Shown here: piece by piece, positions 7,364-16,302 of the stretch
How positions within the stretch are numbered: position 1 is the first letter of the stretch
Layout of the letters: each line of letters starts with the position of its first letter
Assembly: GCF_900112595.1 (NCBI RefSeq)
Contig: NZ_FOMI01000007.1
Span: 138,078-202,077 of the forward strand
Length of the DNA stretch: 64,000 nt
Direction: 5' to 3'
Origin: Algibacter pectinivorans
GTDB taxonomy: Bacteria > Bacteroidota > Bacteroidia > Flavobacteriales > Flavobacteriaceae
Made by a program: the position numbers and the translations under genes
Notes under the pieces: model-generated
Told to the model about the DNA's origin: nothing
The model's database searches: none
The model's input: only the letters and a program-made list of their open reading frames with translations

Positions 7364-8095
7364 ATGACTAACAACACAACGACTTGGTTTTCTTCTTGGT
7401 TTGACACGCCATATTACCACATTTTATACAAAGACAGAGACGATACAGAAGCGCAAGCTTTTATGGAAACTTTAACGCATTACTTAAATATTCCGGAAGG
7501 AGGAACTATACTAGATTTGGCTTGTGGCAAGGGCAGGCATGCCTTATACCTTAATAAAATTGGCTACGATGTTACGGGTGTAGATTTAAGCGAAAACAGC
7601 ATAAAGTTTGCTAAGCAATTTGAAAACCATCGTCTTAAATTTGATGTGCACAATATGTGTAAACCCTACCATAAACAGTTTGATGCGGTTTTTAATTTGT
7701 TTACTAGTTTTGGCTATTTTGAGGACGATGAAGATAATTTAAAAACCATTAAAGCCATTAAAGAAGATTTAAATGAATTTGGTTTTGGGGTTATAGATTT
7801 TATGAATAGTGAGTTTGTTATTGATAATTTAGTACCGGAGGAAATTAAAACGGTTGATGGCATTGATTTTTATTTAAAACGCTTTGTTGAAGATGAATAT
7901 ATTATAAAAGATATTACTTTTACGGCCGATGATAAATTATATAATTTCCAGGAGCGGGTTAGGGCATTTACTTTAGCCGATTTCGAACTGCTTTTTGAGC
8001 AGGCTGGTGTGCATTTATTAGATGTTTTTGGCGATTATAAATTAAGAAAGTTTAGCGCTAAAACATCGGAACGCTTGGTGATGATTTTTAAGTAA
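7364..8095 (+). CDS. Class I SAM-dependent methyltransferase
   Basis: 243 residues with a typical Rossmann methyltransferase core: TILDLACGKGRHALYLNKIGY (motif I, about residues 46-66) and VTGVDLSENSI (motif II). The substrate is unknown. No membrane or RNA-binding domain is present, which suggests a small-molecule or quinone-type methylase. Its ribosome-binding region is part of repeat copy 2. The next gene lies 85 nt downstream. Confidence 0.8.
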   Translation: MTNNTTTWFSSWFDTPYYHILYKDRDDTEAQAFMETLTHYLNIPEGGTILDLACGKGRHALYLNKIGYDVTGVDLSENSIKFAKQFENHRLKFDVHNMCKPYHKQFDAVFNLFTSFGYFEDDEDNLKTIKAIKEDLNEFGFGVIDFMNSEFVIDNLVPEEIKTVDGIDFYLKRFVEDEYIIKDITFTADDKLYNFQERVRAFTLADFELLFEQAGVHLLDVFGDYKLRKFSAKTSERLVMIFK

Positions 8096-8180
8096 GTGGT
8101 TGGTAAATTAACGTTAAATCATTTTTAGCCTTAAAGATTATTATAGATTGAATTTTAAATTTGAATAGTATTTTTTTTAA

Positions 8181-8855
8181 ATGAACATGTTTCTTTTACC
8201 CTTATTGGCGGTAGTATTAGGTTTTATATTAGCTTTTATAACTAAAACGCAAAAGTCGTGGAATACCAAATTATTACTTTCTTTTAGTGGGGCTTTTTTA
8301 TTGGCGTTAACCCTTTTTGAACTGCTTCCTGAGGTTTACCACCACTTAGACACAAAAGTTACTGGCCTTTTTATAATGTGTGGTATTATGCTGCAAATTG
8401 TTTTGGAGTTATTCTCGAAAGGTGCCGAACATGGGCACGTGCACATCCATAAAAACGGAACTACTTTCCCTTGGTTATTGTTTATTAGTTTGTGTATACA
8501 CAGTTTTTTAGAGGGGTTTTCTATACACGACCACAACGATATGGTGTATGGCGTTTTAGTGCATAAAATACCTATAGCAACTTTAATTACCACGTTTTTG
8601 TTACAGTCTGATTATACAAAACTAAAAATGGGAGCCTTTTTAGTAACTTTTGCTTTTATGACACCATTAGGTACTTGGATTTCCCTTAACTTAACATTTT
8701 TAGCCCATTATGTGCACATGATAAACGCCGTGGTTATTGGTATATTTTTCCATATTTCGACTACTATTTTGTTTGAAAGTGGCGACGGACATAAGTTTAA
8801 TTTCTCTAAATTTATATCGATTATTGTAGGTGTTGCGGTGGCTTATATGATTTAA
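8181..8855 (+). CDS. ZIP family metal transporter
   Basis: 224 residues with about seven to eight membrane segments. A histidine-rich loop (HGHVHIHKNG, near residue 85) and the conserved ZIP metal-site helices HSFLEGFSIHD and HKIPIATLITTFLL are clear. ZIP proteins import zinc, iron or manganese into the cytoplasm. The length is somewhat short for the family but no key helix is missing. It is a single gene. Confidence 0.85.
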   Translation: MNMFLLPLLAVVLGFILAFITKTQKSWNTKLLLSFSGAFLLALTLFELLPEVYHHLDTKVTGLFIMCGIMLQIVLELFSKGAEHGHVHIHKNGTTFPWLLFISLCIHSFLEGFSIHDHNDMVYGVLVHKIPIATLITTFLLQSDYTKLKMGAFLVTFAFMTPLGTWISLNLTFLAHYVHMINAVVIGIFFHISTTILFESGDGHKFNFSKFISIIVGVAVAYMI

Positions 8856-8857
8856 AG

Positions 8858-8975
8858 GCCTTTCCCTAGCCCTTTCCAAAGAAAAGGGAATTACAATGAA
8901 TATATTGCGTGAAAATAATTTTATAATCAATTAACACAGGAGTGTTTCCTTCCTTATGGGAAGGATTAAGGATGG
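8858..8975. repeat. Decayed inverted-repeat element
   Basis: CCCTAGCCCTTTCC followed by AAAGGGAA (8869-8893) is imperfectly mirrored by TTCCTTCC...GGAAGGATTAAGGATGGG (8946-8976). It looks like a worn palindromic element. Its right arm happens to contain an ATG (8956) in frame with the next gene. Confidence 0.4.
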
Positions 8976-8982
8976 GCTTTTT

Positions 8983-9411
8983 ATGTTTAGCAAAGAAGAA
9001 TCAAGACGTTTAAGAGAAGAATTTTGGACCAGCTTTGGAAAATCCTTTCCAAGGAAATGGGTATTGTACGATACTAAATTAAAGGGCTTTAGTTTTAAAT
9101 TTCATTTTGATAATAAAACGGCTTTAGTAGCGCTAGATCTTGAGGACGATTTGGAATACCGCATTAAATACTGGGAAAAACTAGTGGCTTTAAAATCGAT
9201 TTTACTAGACGATTATCTTCCTGAAGCTATTTACGACGAAGAATATTTTTTAGAAAACAAAAAAGAGATTTCTAGAATTTACGTGCCTTTAGAGCAAAAA
9301 GTATCCATACACAACAAAAACTCCTGGCAAGATGTTATGGTGTTTTTTAATACACACATGAGCTTGTTTGAAGCTTTTTTCGAGGAATATAAAGAGGTTA
9401 TTGAGGGATAA
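8983..9411 (+). CDS. DUF4268 domain protein
   Basis: About 142 residues when started at the second ATG (MFSKEESRRLREEFW), which begins exactly where family similarity begins. The longer frame from 8956 adds MGRIKDGLF, encoded by a repeat arm. The protein is charged and cytosolic, with FHFDNKTALVALDLE and a long helical C-terminus. DUF4268 domains are found alone and fused to endonuclease-like modules; the function is unknown. There is no obvious operon partner. Confidence 0.75.
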   Translation: MFSKEESRRLREEFWTSFGKSFPRKWVLYDTKLKGFSFKFHFDNKTALVALDLEDDLEYRIKYWEKLVALKSILLDDYLPEAIYDEEYFLENKKEISRIYVPLEQKVSIHNKNSWQDVMVFFNTHMSLFEAFFEEYKEVIEG

Positions 9412-9496
9412 TATTTCTGCCTACGCAAAAATCTGGTACATGGAAAACGCTTTTACAATACTTACTTAAAAACTTAATTTTAGGTGTATTGATGAG

Positions 9497-9516
9497 ATTC
9501 CTGCCTAGGCAGGAAT
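9497..9516. repeat. ATTCCTGC palindrome, copy 2
   Basis: Perfect 20-bp palindrome ATTCCTGCCT/AGGCAGGAAT. It supplies the last codons (Ile-Pro-Ala) and the stop codon of the minus-strand GNAT gene, so the element invaded or replaced the gene end. Confidence 0.75.
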
Positions 9517-10014
9517 GTGTTTTACCATTTCATAATCGTCCATAATAAAGCCATTTCCAATATCTGCCACTATTGGCCCTATATTCTTAAAGCCTAACTT
9601 CTCGTAAGCCTTAATAGAATTTGTATTATGAATGTTTACGGTGAGTCTTATTTTATCTAGCTTATATTGTTTGACTTTATCCTCCACAAAAGCCATAGCA
9701 GTTTTCCCTATTTTTTTTCCTCTATAACTACTTAACACATAAATTTTACTTAAAAACAAAGCATCAATTTCCTTTTTTATAGAGATATAGCCAACGGAAA
9801 CGCCTTCGAAATTTATAATATAATATGCACAACCATTTTTAACTTGCTCTGTAATAGGCTTTACCGATTGAAATTTTTCTAGCATGTAGTCTATTTGTGG
9901 CTTGCCCACAATTGGGATGTAATGCTCACGCCAAATAACATCGGCTAATTTTTCAATTTGAAGGTAATCTTTGGTGGTGTTAGCTATTTCAATTTTTATA
10001 TTATCAAATAACAT
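9505..10014 (-). CDS. GNAT family N-acetyltransferase
   Basis: 169 residues with the GNAT core: acetyl-CoA pyrophosphate loop SSYRGKKIGKTAMAFVE and the C-terminal NTNSIKAYEKLGFKNIG. It transfers an acetyl group to an unknown amine. It is the last gene of a minus-strand operon and overlaps the hemolysin III gene by 11 nt. Its final three codons lie in a palindromic repeat. Confidence 0.8.
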   Translation of the reverse strand: MLFDNIKIEIANTTKDYLQIEKLADVIWREHYIPIVGKPQIDYMLEKFQSVKPITEQVKNGCAYYIINFEGVSVGYISIKKEIDALFLSKIYVLSSYRGKKIGKTAMAFVEDKVKQYKLDKIRLTVNIHNTNSIKAYEKLGFKNIGPIVADIGNGFIMDDYEMVKHIPA

Positions 10015-10630
10015 AATTAAAAATCATTAAAAAGTGAAAAACGGCTCCTGCCAAAACAAACAAGTGCCAAATAACATGATTGTAGGGTATTTTATCAATG
10101 GCATAAAACACAATACCAACGGTATAAGCCATACCTCCTGCAAATAGCCAAAAAATGCCTTGTTCGCCTATTTGGTTGGAGAGGTTTGAAAAATCGAAAA
10201 CAATTAGCCAACCCATTACCAAATACAATAAGGTAGAAAAAAGCTCGAACCTTCCTGTAAAGAACAGTTTTAAAATAACGCCAAAAGCTGCTATACCCCA
10301 AACTATAAAAAAAAGAACCCAACCTAAGGACTCATCTAACGAAATTAAGCATACCGGTGTGTATGTTCCAGCTATTAAGAAGTAAATACTAATATGATCT
10401 GCAATCCTAAAATAATGCTTATACCGCTCTTGTTTTACAGCATGATACAATGTAGAGGCTAAAAACAAAATAACAATAGAAAGCCCATAAAGTATAACAC
10501 TAAACAAACTCGAATCTGTTTTATTGGTATTGTGTGTTAAAAGTAATACCAAGGCAACAACACCAAATAAGGCACCCAAAGCATGGGTTATACTGTTTAG
10601 TTTCTCTTCGAATGGCGATTGAATACGCAT
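10004..10630 (-). CDS. Hemolysin III / PAQR family membrane protein
   Basis: 208 residues with seven hydrophobic helices. The N-terminal SPFEEKLNSITHALGALFG and the later STLYHAV and VIWHLFVLAGAVFHF give the conserved histidines and serine of the PAQR/HlyIII metal site. Bacterial members (YqfA, TrhA) affect membrane lipid homeostasis; haemolytic activity is not implied. It starts directly after the DUF4294 gene and overlaps the GNAT gene, so the three form one operon. Confidence 0.85.
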   Translation of the reverse strand: MRIQSPFEEKLNSITHALGALFGVVALVLLLTHNTNKTDSSLFSVILYGLSIVILFLASTLYHAVKQERYKHYFRIADHISIYFLIAGTYTPVCLISLDESLGWVLFFIVWGIAAFGVILKLFFTGRFELFSTLLYLVMGWLIVFDFSNLSNQIGEQGIFWLFAGGMAYTVGIVFYAIDKIPYNHVIWHLFVLAGAVFHFLMIFNYVI

Positions 10631-11308
10631 TTATTCCGGAGTTTTTTGATGCACCCATTTATTGGTTAAATCGTAAAAATCAAATTCGATTGCCGATTTT
10701 TGTCGTTCTAAGCGTCCGCTTTGGAAATTTCGTTGTAAAATATCTTCAATTAAATAATCTTCTTTTTCGTTTTCGGGGTCGTACTCACGTTTTAAAGAAA
10801 TATCGAACATACTGGCTGTTGTATTATACCAAAAGGCACGCCAACCGTTACGCAGTTCTTTAACAAGCTCGAAAGCCGTTACACCGGTTTGCCTGTGAAT
10901 GAGCTTTACCAAAATCTGCCCCTCGGTTCGGGTCATTTTTTTTAATTCTTCAGAAAACTCACCTTCAATATACTTTTGCACACGCTTGGTGTAGCGTTTT
11001 TTATCTCGATTTTTAGTAAGTGTCATCATGCGGGCATTCATAGAATCTAATCGTTCGGCAGCCATTTTAGCATACGGATATACTTTAATGGTTTTACGGC
11101 GTAGTATTAAATATCTAATTCTGTCCTTTTTGCTATTAAACTTTAGTTTGTGTAACAGCATGACTTCATCTAAATCTATAGATGTTCTGGGTACAGAGTC
11201 GCCACTTATTATTAAATATTTTTCGGGTATAGAATCTTGCTTAATGTCTTCAATTTGGGCGAAGAGTAAGATAGGGAAAAATATAAGTATGTATTTTACG
11301 TATTTCAT
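10631..11308 (-). CDS. DUF4294 domain secreted protein
   Basis: The start at 11308 (MKYVKYILIFFPILLFAQ) gives a proper signal peptide; the longer open frame to 11380 adds 24 residues without sense. The mature part, about 205 residues, is basic and helical (RYLILRRKTIKVYPYAKMAAERLDSMNARM) and belongs to DUF4294, a Bacteroidetes family of unknown function. It is the first gene of the operon with hemolysin III and GNAT genes. Confidence 0.8.
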   Translation of the reverse strand: MKYVKYILIFFPILLFAQIEDIKQDSIPEKYLIISGDSVPRTSIDLDEVMLLHKLKFNSKKDRIRYLILRRKTIKVYPYAKMAAERLDSMNARMMTLTKNRDKKRYTKRVQKYIEGEFSEELKKMTRTEGQILVKLIHRQTGVTAFELVKELRNGWRAFWYNTTASMFDISLKREYDPENEKEDYLIEDILQRNFQSGRLERQKSAIEFDFYDLTNKWVHQKTPE

Positions 11309-11526
11309 GTAATAAACAATGGGACATTTATTATGCCAAAAATACTGAATTTCTAAAAATTGCGCGTGTTTGTATTCCAATTATTATGATAGTAAGTTTT
11401 AAAGCTAAAATCTGGAAATTTTAATTCTGAATAATTTACTGAATTAATTGATATTTAGTTAGCCTTAAATGAACATGCTAAAAATAAAATAACTTTAAGT
11501 TTAAGTCCGGAAGCTAGCAGATACTT

Positions 11527-11619
11527 GTGTTAGGGATTGCAATGGAAAGCCCACAGCCTGACGAAGGAAGTGCGAGGACTTGTATTGGAAAGCCCGACCC
11601 TTTATGGGTAACGCCCAAA
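11527..11619 (+). repeat. Modular GCGTTA repeat, copy 3 (subtype A)
   Basis: Begins GTGTTAGGGATTGC, centre CCCACAGCCTGACGAAGG and TGCGAGGACTTGTA, end GGTAACGCCCAAA. It lies in the 373-nt gap between the divergent DUF4294 and M42 genes; nothing else recognisable is there. Confidence 0.8.
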
Positions 11620-11681
11620 AACTTTAAATTAAGAAACAATTATAGATAATATATTATTATTTTAGTACAAAATTTATATAA

Positions 11682-12770
11682 ATGGCAAAGAAGAGCATAT
11701 TGAACAAAAAGTCTATGGACTTTTTAGAAAAATATTTAAATAACGCGGCACCAACAGGATATGAGTGGGACGGACAAAAGCTGTGGATGGATTATTTAAA
11801 ACCTTATGTAGATGAATTTATTACAGATACTTATGGTACTGCAGTTGGGGTTATAAACCCTAAGGCAAAATATAAAGTGGTTATCGAGGGGCATGCCGAT
11901 GAGATTTCGTGGTACGTTAATTATATATCGGATAACGGATTAATTTACGTGATTAGAAATGGTGGTAGCGACCACCAAATTGCGCCGAGTAAAGTGGTTA
12001 ACATCCACACTAAAAATGGTATTGTAAAAGGGGTTTTTGGATGGCCTGCCATACATACTCGTAACAAGGCTAAAGAGGAACCACCAAAACTAGATAATAT
12101 TTTTATTGACTGTGGTTGCGCTACTAAAGCTGATGTTGAAAAACTTGGTGTACACGTGGGATGCGTTATTACTTACCCAGATGAGTTTCATGTTTTAAAT
12201 GAAGATAAGTTTGTTTGCAGAGCTATTGACAACCGTATGGGCGGTTTTATGATTGCCGAAGTAGCCAGATTATTAAAAGAAAATAAAAAGGAATTGCCTT
12301 TTGGATTGTACGTTACTAACGCCGTACAAGAAGAAATAGGTTTACGTGGTGCCGAAATGATTACGCAAACCATAAAGCCTAATGTAGCTATTGTAACCGA
12401 TGTAACCCACGATACTACAACGCCAATGATTGAGCCTAAAACGGCTGGATTGTTAGAAATTGGTAAAGGCCCTGTGGTAGCTTATGCTCCTGCGGTACAA
12501 CAAAAGTTAAGAGATTTAATTACAGATACGGCTGAGGCTAAAAAGATTCCGTTTCAGCGTTCGGCTTTATCGCGTGCTACAGGAACCGATACCGATGCTT
12601 TTGCTTATAGCAATGGTGGTGTTGCTTCGGCATTAATTTCGTTACCATTACGCTACATGCATACTACCGTAGAAATGGTACATAGAGATGATGTTGAAAA
12701 CGTTATTAAATTAATTTATGAAACTTTACTTAAAATAGAAGACGGCGAAACGTTTAGCTATTTCAAATAA
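11682..12770 (+). CDS. M42 family metallopeptidase
   Basis: 362 residues, full length for the M42 glutamyl/cellulase-type aminopeptidases. Dinuclear metal ligands are visible: the histidine of EGHADE, the aspartate of CRAIDNRMGG, the catalytic pair EE in NAVQEEIGLRGA, the aspartate of IVTDVTHDT, and the histidine of YMHTTVEMVH. The enzyme is cytosolic, with no signal peptide, and probably trims N-terminal residues from peptides. It is followed by a strong terminator. Confidence 0.88.
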   Translation: MAKKSILNKKSMDFLEKYLNNAAPTGYEWDGQKLWMDYLKPYVDEFITDTYGTAVGVINPKAKYKVVIEGHADEISWYVNYISDNGLIYVIRNGGSDHQIAPSKVVNIHTKNGIVKGVFGWPAIHTRNKAKEEPPKLDNIFIDCGCATKADVEKLGVHVGCVITYPDEFHVLNEDKFVCRAIDNRMGGFMIAEVARLLKENKKELPFGLYVTNAVQEEIGLRGAEMITQTIKPNVAIVTDVTHDTTTPMIEPKTAGLLEIGKGPVVAYAPAVQQKLRDLITDTAEAKKIPFQRSALSRATGTDTDAFAYSNGGVASALISLPLRYMHTTVEMVHRDDVENVIKLIYETLLKIEDGETFSYFK

Positions 12771-12775
12771 CATTT

Positions 12776-12800
12776 AAGCCTCTTAACCGAGGCTTTTTTT
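12776..12800 (+). terminator. Rho-independent terminator after the M42 gene
   Basis: AAGCCTC (12776-12782), 6-nt loop, GAGGCTT (12789-12795), then a T-run. Confidence 0.85.
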
Positions 12801-12807
12801 AGGTTTT

Positions 12808-13368
12808 ATGTTTATGGACGAATATATAGATATTGTTGATGCCCAAGGACACCCTACGGGTAAGGCAGAGTTAAAATCGGTGATACATACTAAAGGTTAT
12901 TATCACCATACGGCACATATTTGGTTTTACACAAGCGATGGTTATATATTATTATCGCAACGGTCGGCAAAAAAAGCTATTTGCCCATTGCTATGGGATG
13001 TTTCTGTAGCTGGACATATTGATGCTGGCGAAACCATAGAATCTGGAGCCATTAGAGAGATTGAAGAAGAAATTGGACTACCCATTTCGGAAAAAGCGTT
13101 ACACAAAATTGGTGTTTTTGAATGTTTACAGTCTTATGATAATGGTATTGTAGATAATGAATTTCATAATACGTTTATTACGGAATTACCTGTGCCGGTA
13201 GAAAAGCTAGTTAAGCAAGATGAAGAAGTTGAGGCTTTAAAACTAGTATCCTTTGAAGGGTTTAAAACACTTATTGCAACCATAGGACATAACAATAACC
13301 ATTTTGTACCGTCCAATAAAGCGTATTACGAGTTTGTGTTACAAGCTATAATTAAACATACAAAATGA
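12808..13368 (+). CDS. Nudix hydrolase
   Basis: 186 residues with a complete Nudix box, GHIDAGETIESGAI followed by REIEEEIGL. The layout EYIDIVDAQGHPTGKAE at the N-terminus and HIWFYTSDGYILLSQRS is that of the YfcD/IDI-like subgroup, which hydrolyses nucleoside-diphosphate-linked or related substrates; the substrate is unknown. Either ATG (12808 or 12814) could be used. The stop overlaps the PrsW start (ATGA at 13365), so translation is coupled. Confidence 0.85.
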   Translation: MFMDEYIDIVDAQGHPTGKAELKSVIHTKGYYHHTAHIWFYTSDGYILLSQRSAKKAICPLLWDVSVAGHIDAGETIESGAIREIEEEIGLPISEKALHKIGVFECLQSYDNGIVDNEFHNTFITELPVPVEKLVKQDEEVEALKLVSFEGFKTLIATIGHNNNHFVPSNKAYYEFVLQAIIKHTK

Positions 13369-14039
13369 GTTTATTACTTGTAGCCATTGCTCCTGTTTTT
13401 ATAATTATACTTTACATTTATTTAAAAGATAAGTACGAGAAAGAACCACGACAACTGCTTCTTTATAATTTCCTGCTTGGTGCTGTGGTTAGCATTATAA
13501 TAACTTCGATTTTGTATTATGTTTTTGATATCGTTTTACCGCTAACCAACAAAACAAGTATATTGGAGCAATTTATAAAAGCCTTTTTTGTTGTTGGTTT
13601 AATTGAAGAGTTTAGCAAATACATTATTATTAGATATTTTGCACAACCAAATAAAGCATTTAACGAACCTTTTGATGGTATTGTTTATGCCGTAATGGTA
13701 TCGATGGGTTTTGCAGCCACCGAAAACATTTTTTATGTTGCAAATGGAGGCTTCACTACTGCCCTAGCCCGAGCTTTTACTGCTGTTCCGGCTCATGCTA
13801 CTTTTGGCATTATTATGGGGTATTTTATGGGTAAAGCTAAATTTTCGAACAACAAAGTAGCCTTAAACCTAATGGGGTTATATTCGGCCATACTATTTCA
13901 TGGTGCTTACGATTTTTTCTTGTTTATAGACTTTGTTCCAGGTATTTGGGTTGGTGCTTTTTTATCTTTATTTATTGGTATAATATTATCTAGAAAAGCC
14001 ATTAAAACGCATCAAAACCGATCGCAATTTAGAGTTTAA
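13365..14039 (+). CDS. PrsW family intramembrane metalloprotease
   Basis: 224 residues and about seven membrane helices. The active-site elements of the PrsW/CPBP-like group are present: EE in GLIEEFSKY, the glutamate and asparagine of AATENIFY, histidine in AVPAHATFG and histidine in ILFHGAYDF. PrsW in Bacillus cleaves an anti-sigma factor; the partner here is unknown. It is translationally coupled to the Nudix gene and convergent with the T9SS protein gene only 6 nt away, with no terminator seen between them. Confidence 0.85.
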   Translation: MSLLLVAIAPVFIIILYIYLKDKYEKEPRQLLLYNFLLGAVVSIIITSILYYVFDIVLPLTNKTSILEQFIKAFFVVGLIEEFSKYIIIRYFAQPNKAFNEPFDGIVYAVMVSMGFAATENIFYVANGGFTTALARAFTAVPAHATFGIIMGYFMGKAKFSNNKVALNLMGLYSAILFHGAYDFFLFIDFVPGIWVGAFLSLFIGIILSRKAIKTHQNRSQFRV

Positions 14040-14045
14040 ACCGTG

Positions 14046-15521
14046 TTATTTTTTAATAAACTTAATGGTTTTTATAGTATTTCCGGTAGTAAACGTGGCG
14101 AAATATAAGCCATCTGCTATAAAACTAATATCCACTTGCTTGTTGTTTAAAAAACGGTTTTTATAAATAACTTTACCAAAAACATCTTTAATACTAAAGT
14201 CTAATTCTTCATTTAAAGCTGATGCTAAATACAATGTATTACCGGCAGGATTTGGGTATAAAGTTATATTTTCATTTTTTGCAGAAATGCTTGTGTTAGA
14301 TAAGGTATAACTTCCTAATTCTGCAACATAGGTATCTACCGAGTCACCATCAACAGCGCCACTCCAATCGCTTGCAAATAATAATCGTGTTCCTGTTGGG
14401 CTAATAGTTACATGAGGTTCTCCTGCATAACTAAAAGGAGACTCATCACTTCTATGATGGGCTACTCTGTAAACATCGGCATCCGTTTCGTTAACCTTAG
14501 CTACAAATAGTTCTTGATCTAAAAGTTTAACGCCATCACGCTCAAATCCTAAACAAGATACGGCAACCCAACCATCTTCTAAATTTTTATGTGCCAGTGC
14601 CGAAATGTGAGTTCCCGACTTAGGGTAATCATAATCGGTATAGCTAGTTACAGCAAAACAATTACCAGTTGTAGCATTGTGCGCCACTAAAGTACCTTGG
14701 CAACCACCATACCGTCCTTCTTCAAAATTAATATTGTAATAAGCATCGTCGCCATTTCCTAATTTACCTAAGCATGAATGCTGAATACCATTAACATTTA
14801 AATCTCTAACAAATTGGCCACTAGCGTCGTAAACCGCACCTCTATGAAAAAACATGTTGCCACTTGGAAATGGCATTGGCGCCGTATATTCAATATTTGC
14901 AATATTAAATTGCGTTAAACTTTGAGTCGAAATCCTATAATAATAAGCAGCATCATTGCCACATCTAAACGCAAAAACATCATTATCCCACGACATCATT
15001 TGTATATCGTTACCGCCTGTTACTCCATTTGCAGGCGGACACCCGCTTAAAGTTCTAATATTTACAAGTATTGTTTTTACTTGTGTTTGTACGTTATAGC
15101 TTATTAAATCGTCATTATTGCCATCCATATAAAAAAACACATTAGGATCTGTGAACGACCAGAAAATAGTTTCAATATCATCGGGAAACACATCGGATAA
15201 ATTTCTAATAAATGTATAATCGGTACCGTTTAAAAGTTGGTGTACACCACCTCCGTAAACAATTAATAAACTCTCATCGGCATTCCAAGCTTGAATGGTG
15301 CTGTACATCGGTTTTACGTAATTGCCTGCAGTGGCTTGAGTAATGCGTCGTATTTGAGTACTGGTAAACGACGGATCTGTAACCGCTTCCAAATAGTTTG
15401 GTTTGTCCAAATCTTGCATAGGGTGTTGCGCCAAATCGTTGGCAATATACCCTTGCCCTAAATTTTGAGAAACACCTTGAAATACTGCAAAACAAATTAG
15501 CAAAAACGTAATTTTTTTCAT
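14046..15521 (-). CDS. Secreted protein with T9SS type A sorting domain
   Basis: 491 residues: signal peptide (1-18, FAVFQGVSQ), a beta-propeller-like middle with repeated WNADESLLIVYGGG and SPTGTRLLFASDWSG blades, and a C-terminal domain beginning around NITLYPNPAGNTLYL and ending IKTIKFIKK. That tail is the Por secretion signal used by the type IX system. It is therefore an extracellular or surface protein; the blades resemble TolB-like repeats but the ligand or substrate is unknown. It is a single gene. Confidence 0.85.
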   Translation of the reverse strand: MKKITFLLICFAVFQGVSQNLGQGYIANDLAQHPMQDLDKPNYLEAVTDPSFTSTQIRRITQATAGNYVKPMYSTIQAWNADESLLIVYGGGVHQLLNGTDYTFIRNLSDVFPDDIETIFWSFTDPNVFFYMDGNNDDLISYNVQTQVKTILVNIRTLSGCPPANGVTGGNDIQMMSWDNDVFAFRCGNDAAYYYRISTQSLTQFNIANIEYTAPMPFPSGNMFFHRGAVYDASGQFVRDLNVNGIQHSCLGKLGNGDDAYYNINFEEGRYGGCQGTLVAHNATTGNCFAVTSYTDYDYPKSGTHISALAHKNLEDGWVAVSCLGFERDGVKLLDQELFVAKVNETDADVYRVAHHRSDESPFSYAGEPHVTISPTGTRLLFASDWSGAVDGDSVDTYVAELGSYTLSNTSISAKNENITLYPNPAGNTLYLASALNEELDFSIKDVFGKVIYKNRFLNNKQVDISFIADGLYFATFTTGNTIKTIKFIKK

Positions 15522-15702
15522 GGATACATTTAGTTTGGTTATATAATAGTTACGGTTTAAGTTTTAATTTAGACTGTTTTACACATAAAGTAATTAAGAA
15601 AATTAAAACACAATTACTAAAATTAGAGCTTTTTCCTACTTAAATAATTTCTATTTTATACTTATATTTACTAGAATTAATATCAGTTCTTATTATAAAA
15701 AC

Positions 15703-16191
15703 ATGGATAAAAGTTTTAAAGTAAAAGTTAATAACACGTTCGATTTTGATATTTCTGAAGCTGAACTTTCTAACCTAGATACGCTTCAAACTTCAAAAAA
15801 CGGCTATCATATCTTACAAAATAACAAATCCGTTAAGGCAGAAATAACAGAAGCCGATTTTAATAACAAAACTTACCAAATAAGCATAAGAAACCATATC
15901 TATAAGGTTAGCATTTCTAATAAATTAGATCTGTTAATAAAAGATATGGGACTTTCTGTTAAAACAGCCAAACAAATAGATTTTATTAAAGCGCCTATGC
16001 CCGGTTTAATATTAGAACTACATGTTAAGGTTGGACAAGAAGTTAAAGAAAACGAAAGTTTATTGATACTTGAGGCTATGAAAATGGAAAATAGTATTAG
16101 CGCTCCACGGTCCGGAACTATAAAATCTATTGCGGTTAAAAATGGCGATGCTGTTGAAAAAAACCAACTACTAATTGAGTTCGAAAACTAA
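15703..16191 (+). CDS. Biotin carboxyl carrier subunit of an acyl-CoA carboxylase
   Basis: 162 residues. The C-terminal biotinyl domain (about 92-162) has the attachment site EAMKMEN with Lys127 and the preceding KAPMPGLILELHV; the first 90 residues are a linker/BT-like region. It carries biotin between the biotin carboxylase and carboxyltransferase encoded next. This gene order (carrier, carboxylase, transferase) fits propionyl- or acetyl-CoA carboxylase of Bacteroidetes. The gap to the next gene is 111 nt. Confidence 0.88.
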   Translation: MDKSFKVKVNNTFDFDISEAELSNLDTLQTSKNGYHILQNNKSVKAEITEADFNNKTYQISIRNHIYKVSISNKLDLLIKDMGLSVKTAKQIDFIKAPMPGLILELHVKVGQEVKENESLLILEAMKMENSISAPRSGTIKSIAVKNGDAVEKNQLLIEFEN

Positions 16192-16302
16192 AATAAGCTA
16201 GGATAAAAAAGGATTTTATAAATGCATCTATGACGTTCTTTTATTATTCGTAATAAAAAACAAGATTTCCTTCTTGGAGGACATGACAAAAACTAATTAT
16301 TA

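Noticed and set aside
8956-8982. Nine-residue N-terminal extension of the DUF4268 protein
   Set aside because: It is encoded by the right arm of a decayed inverted repeat; family similarity starts at the ATG at 8983.
11309-11380. 24-residue extension of the DUF4294 protein
   Set aside because: It would bury the signal peptide; the start at 11308 gives a proper leader.
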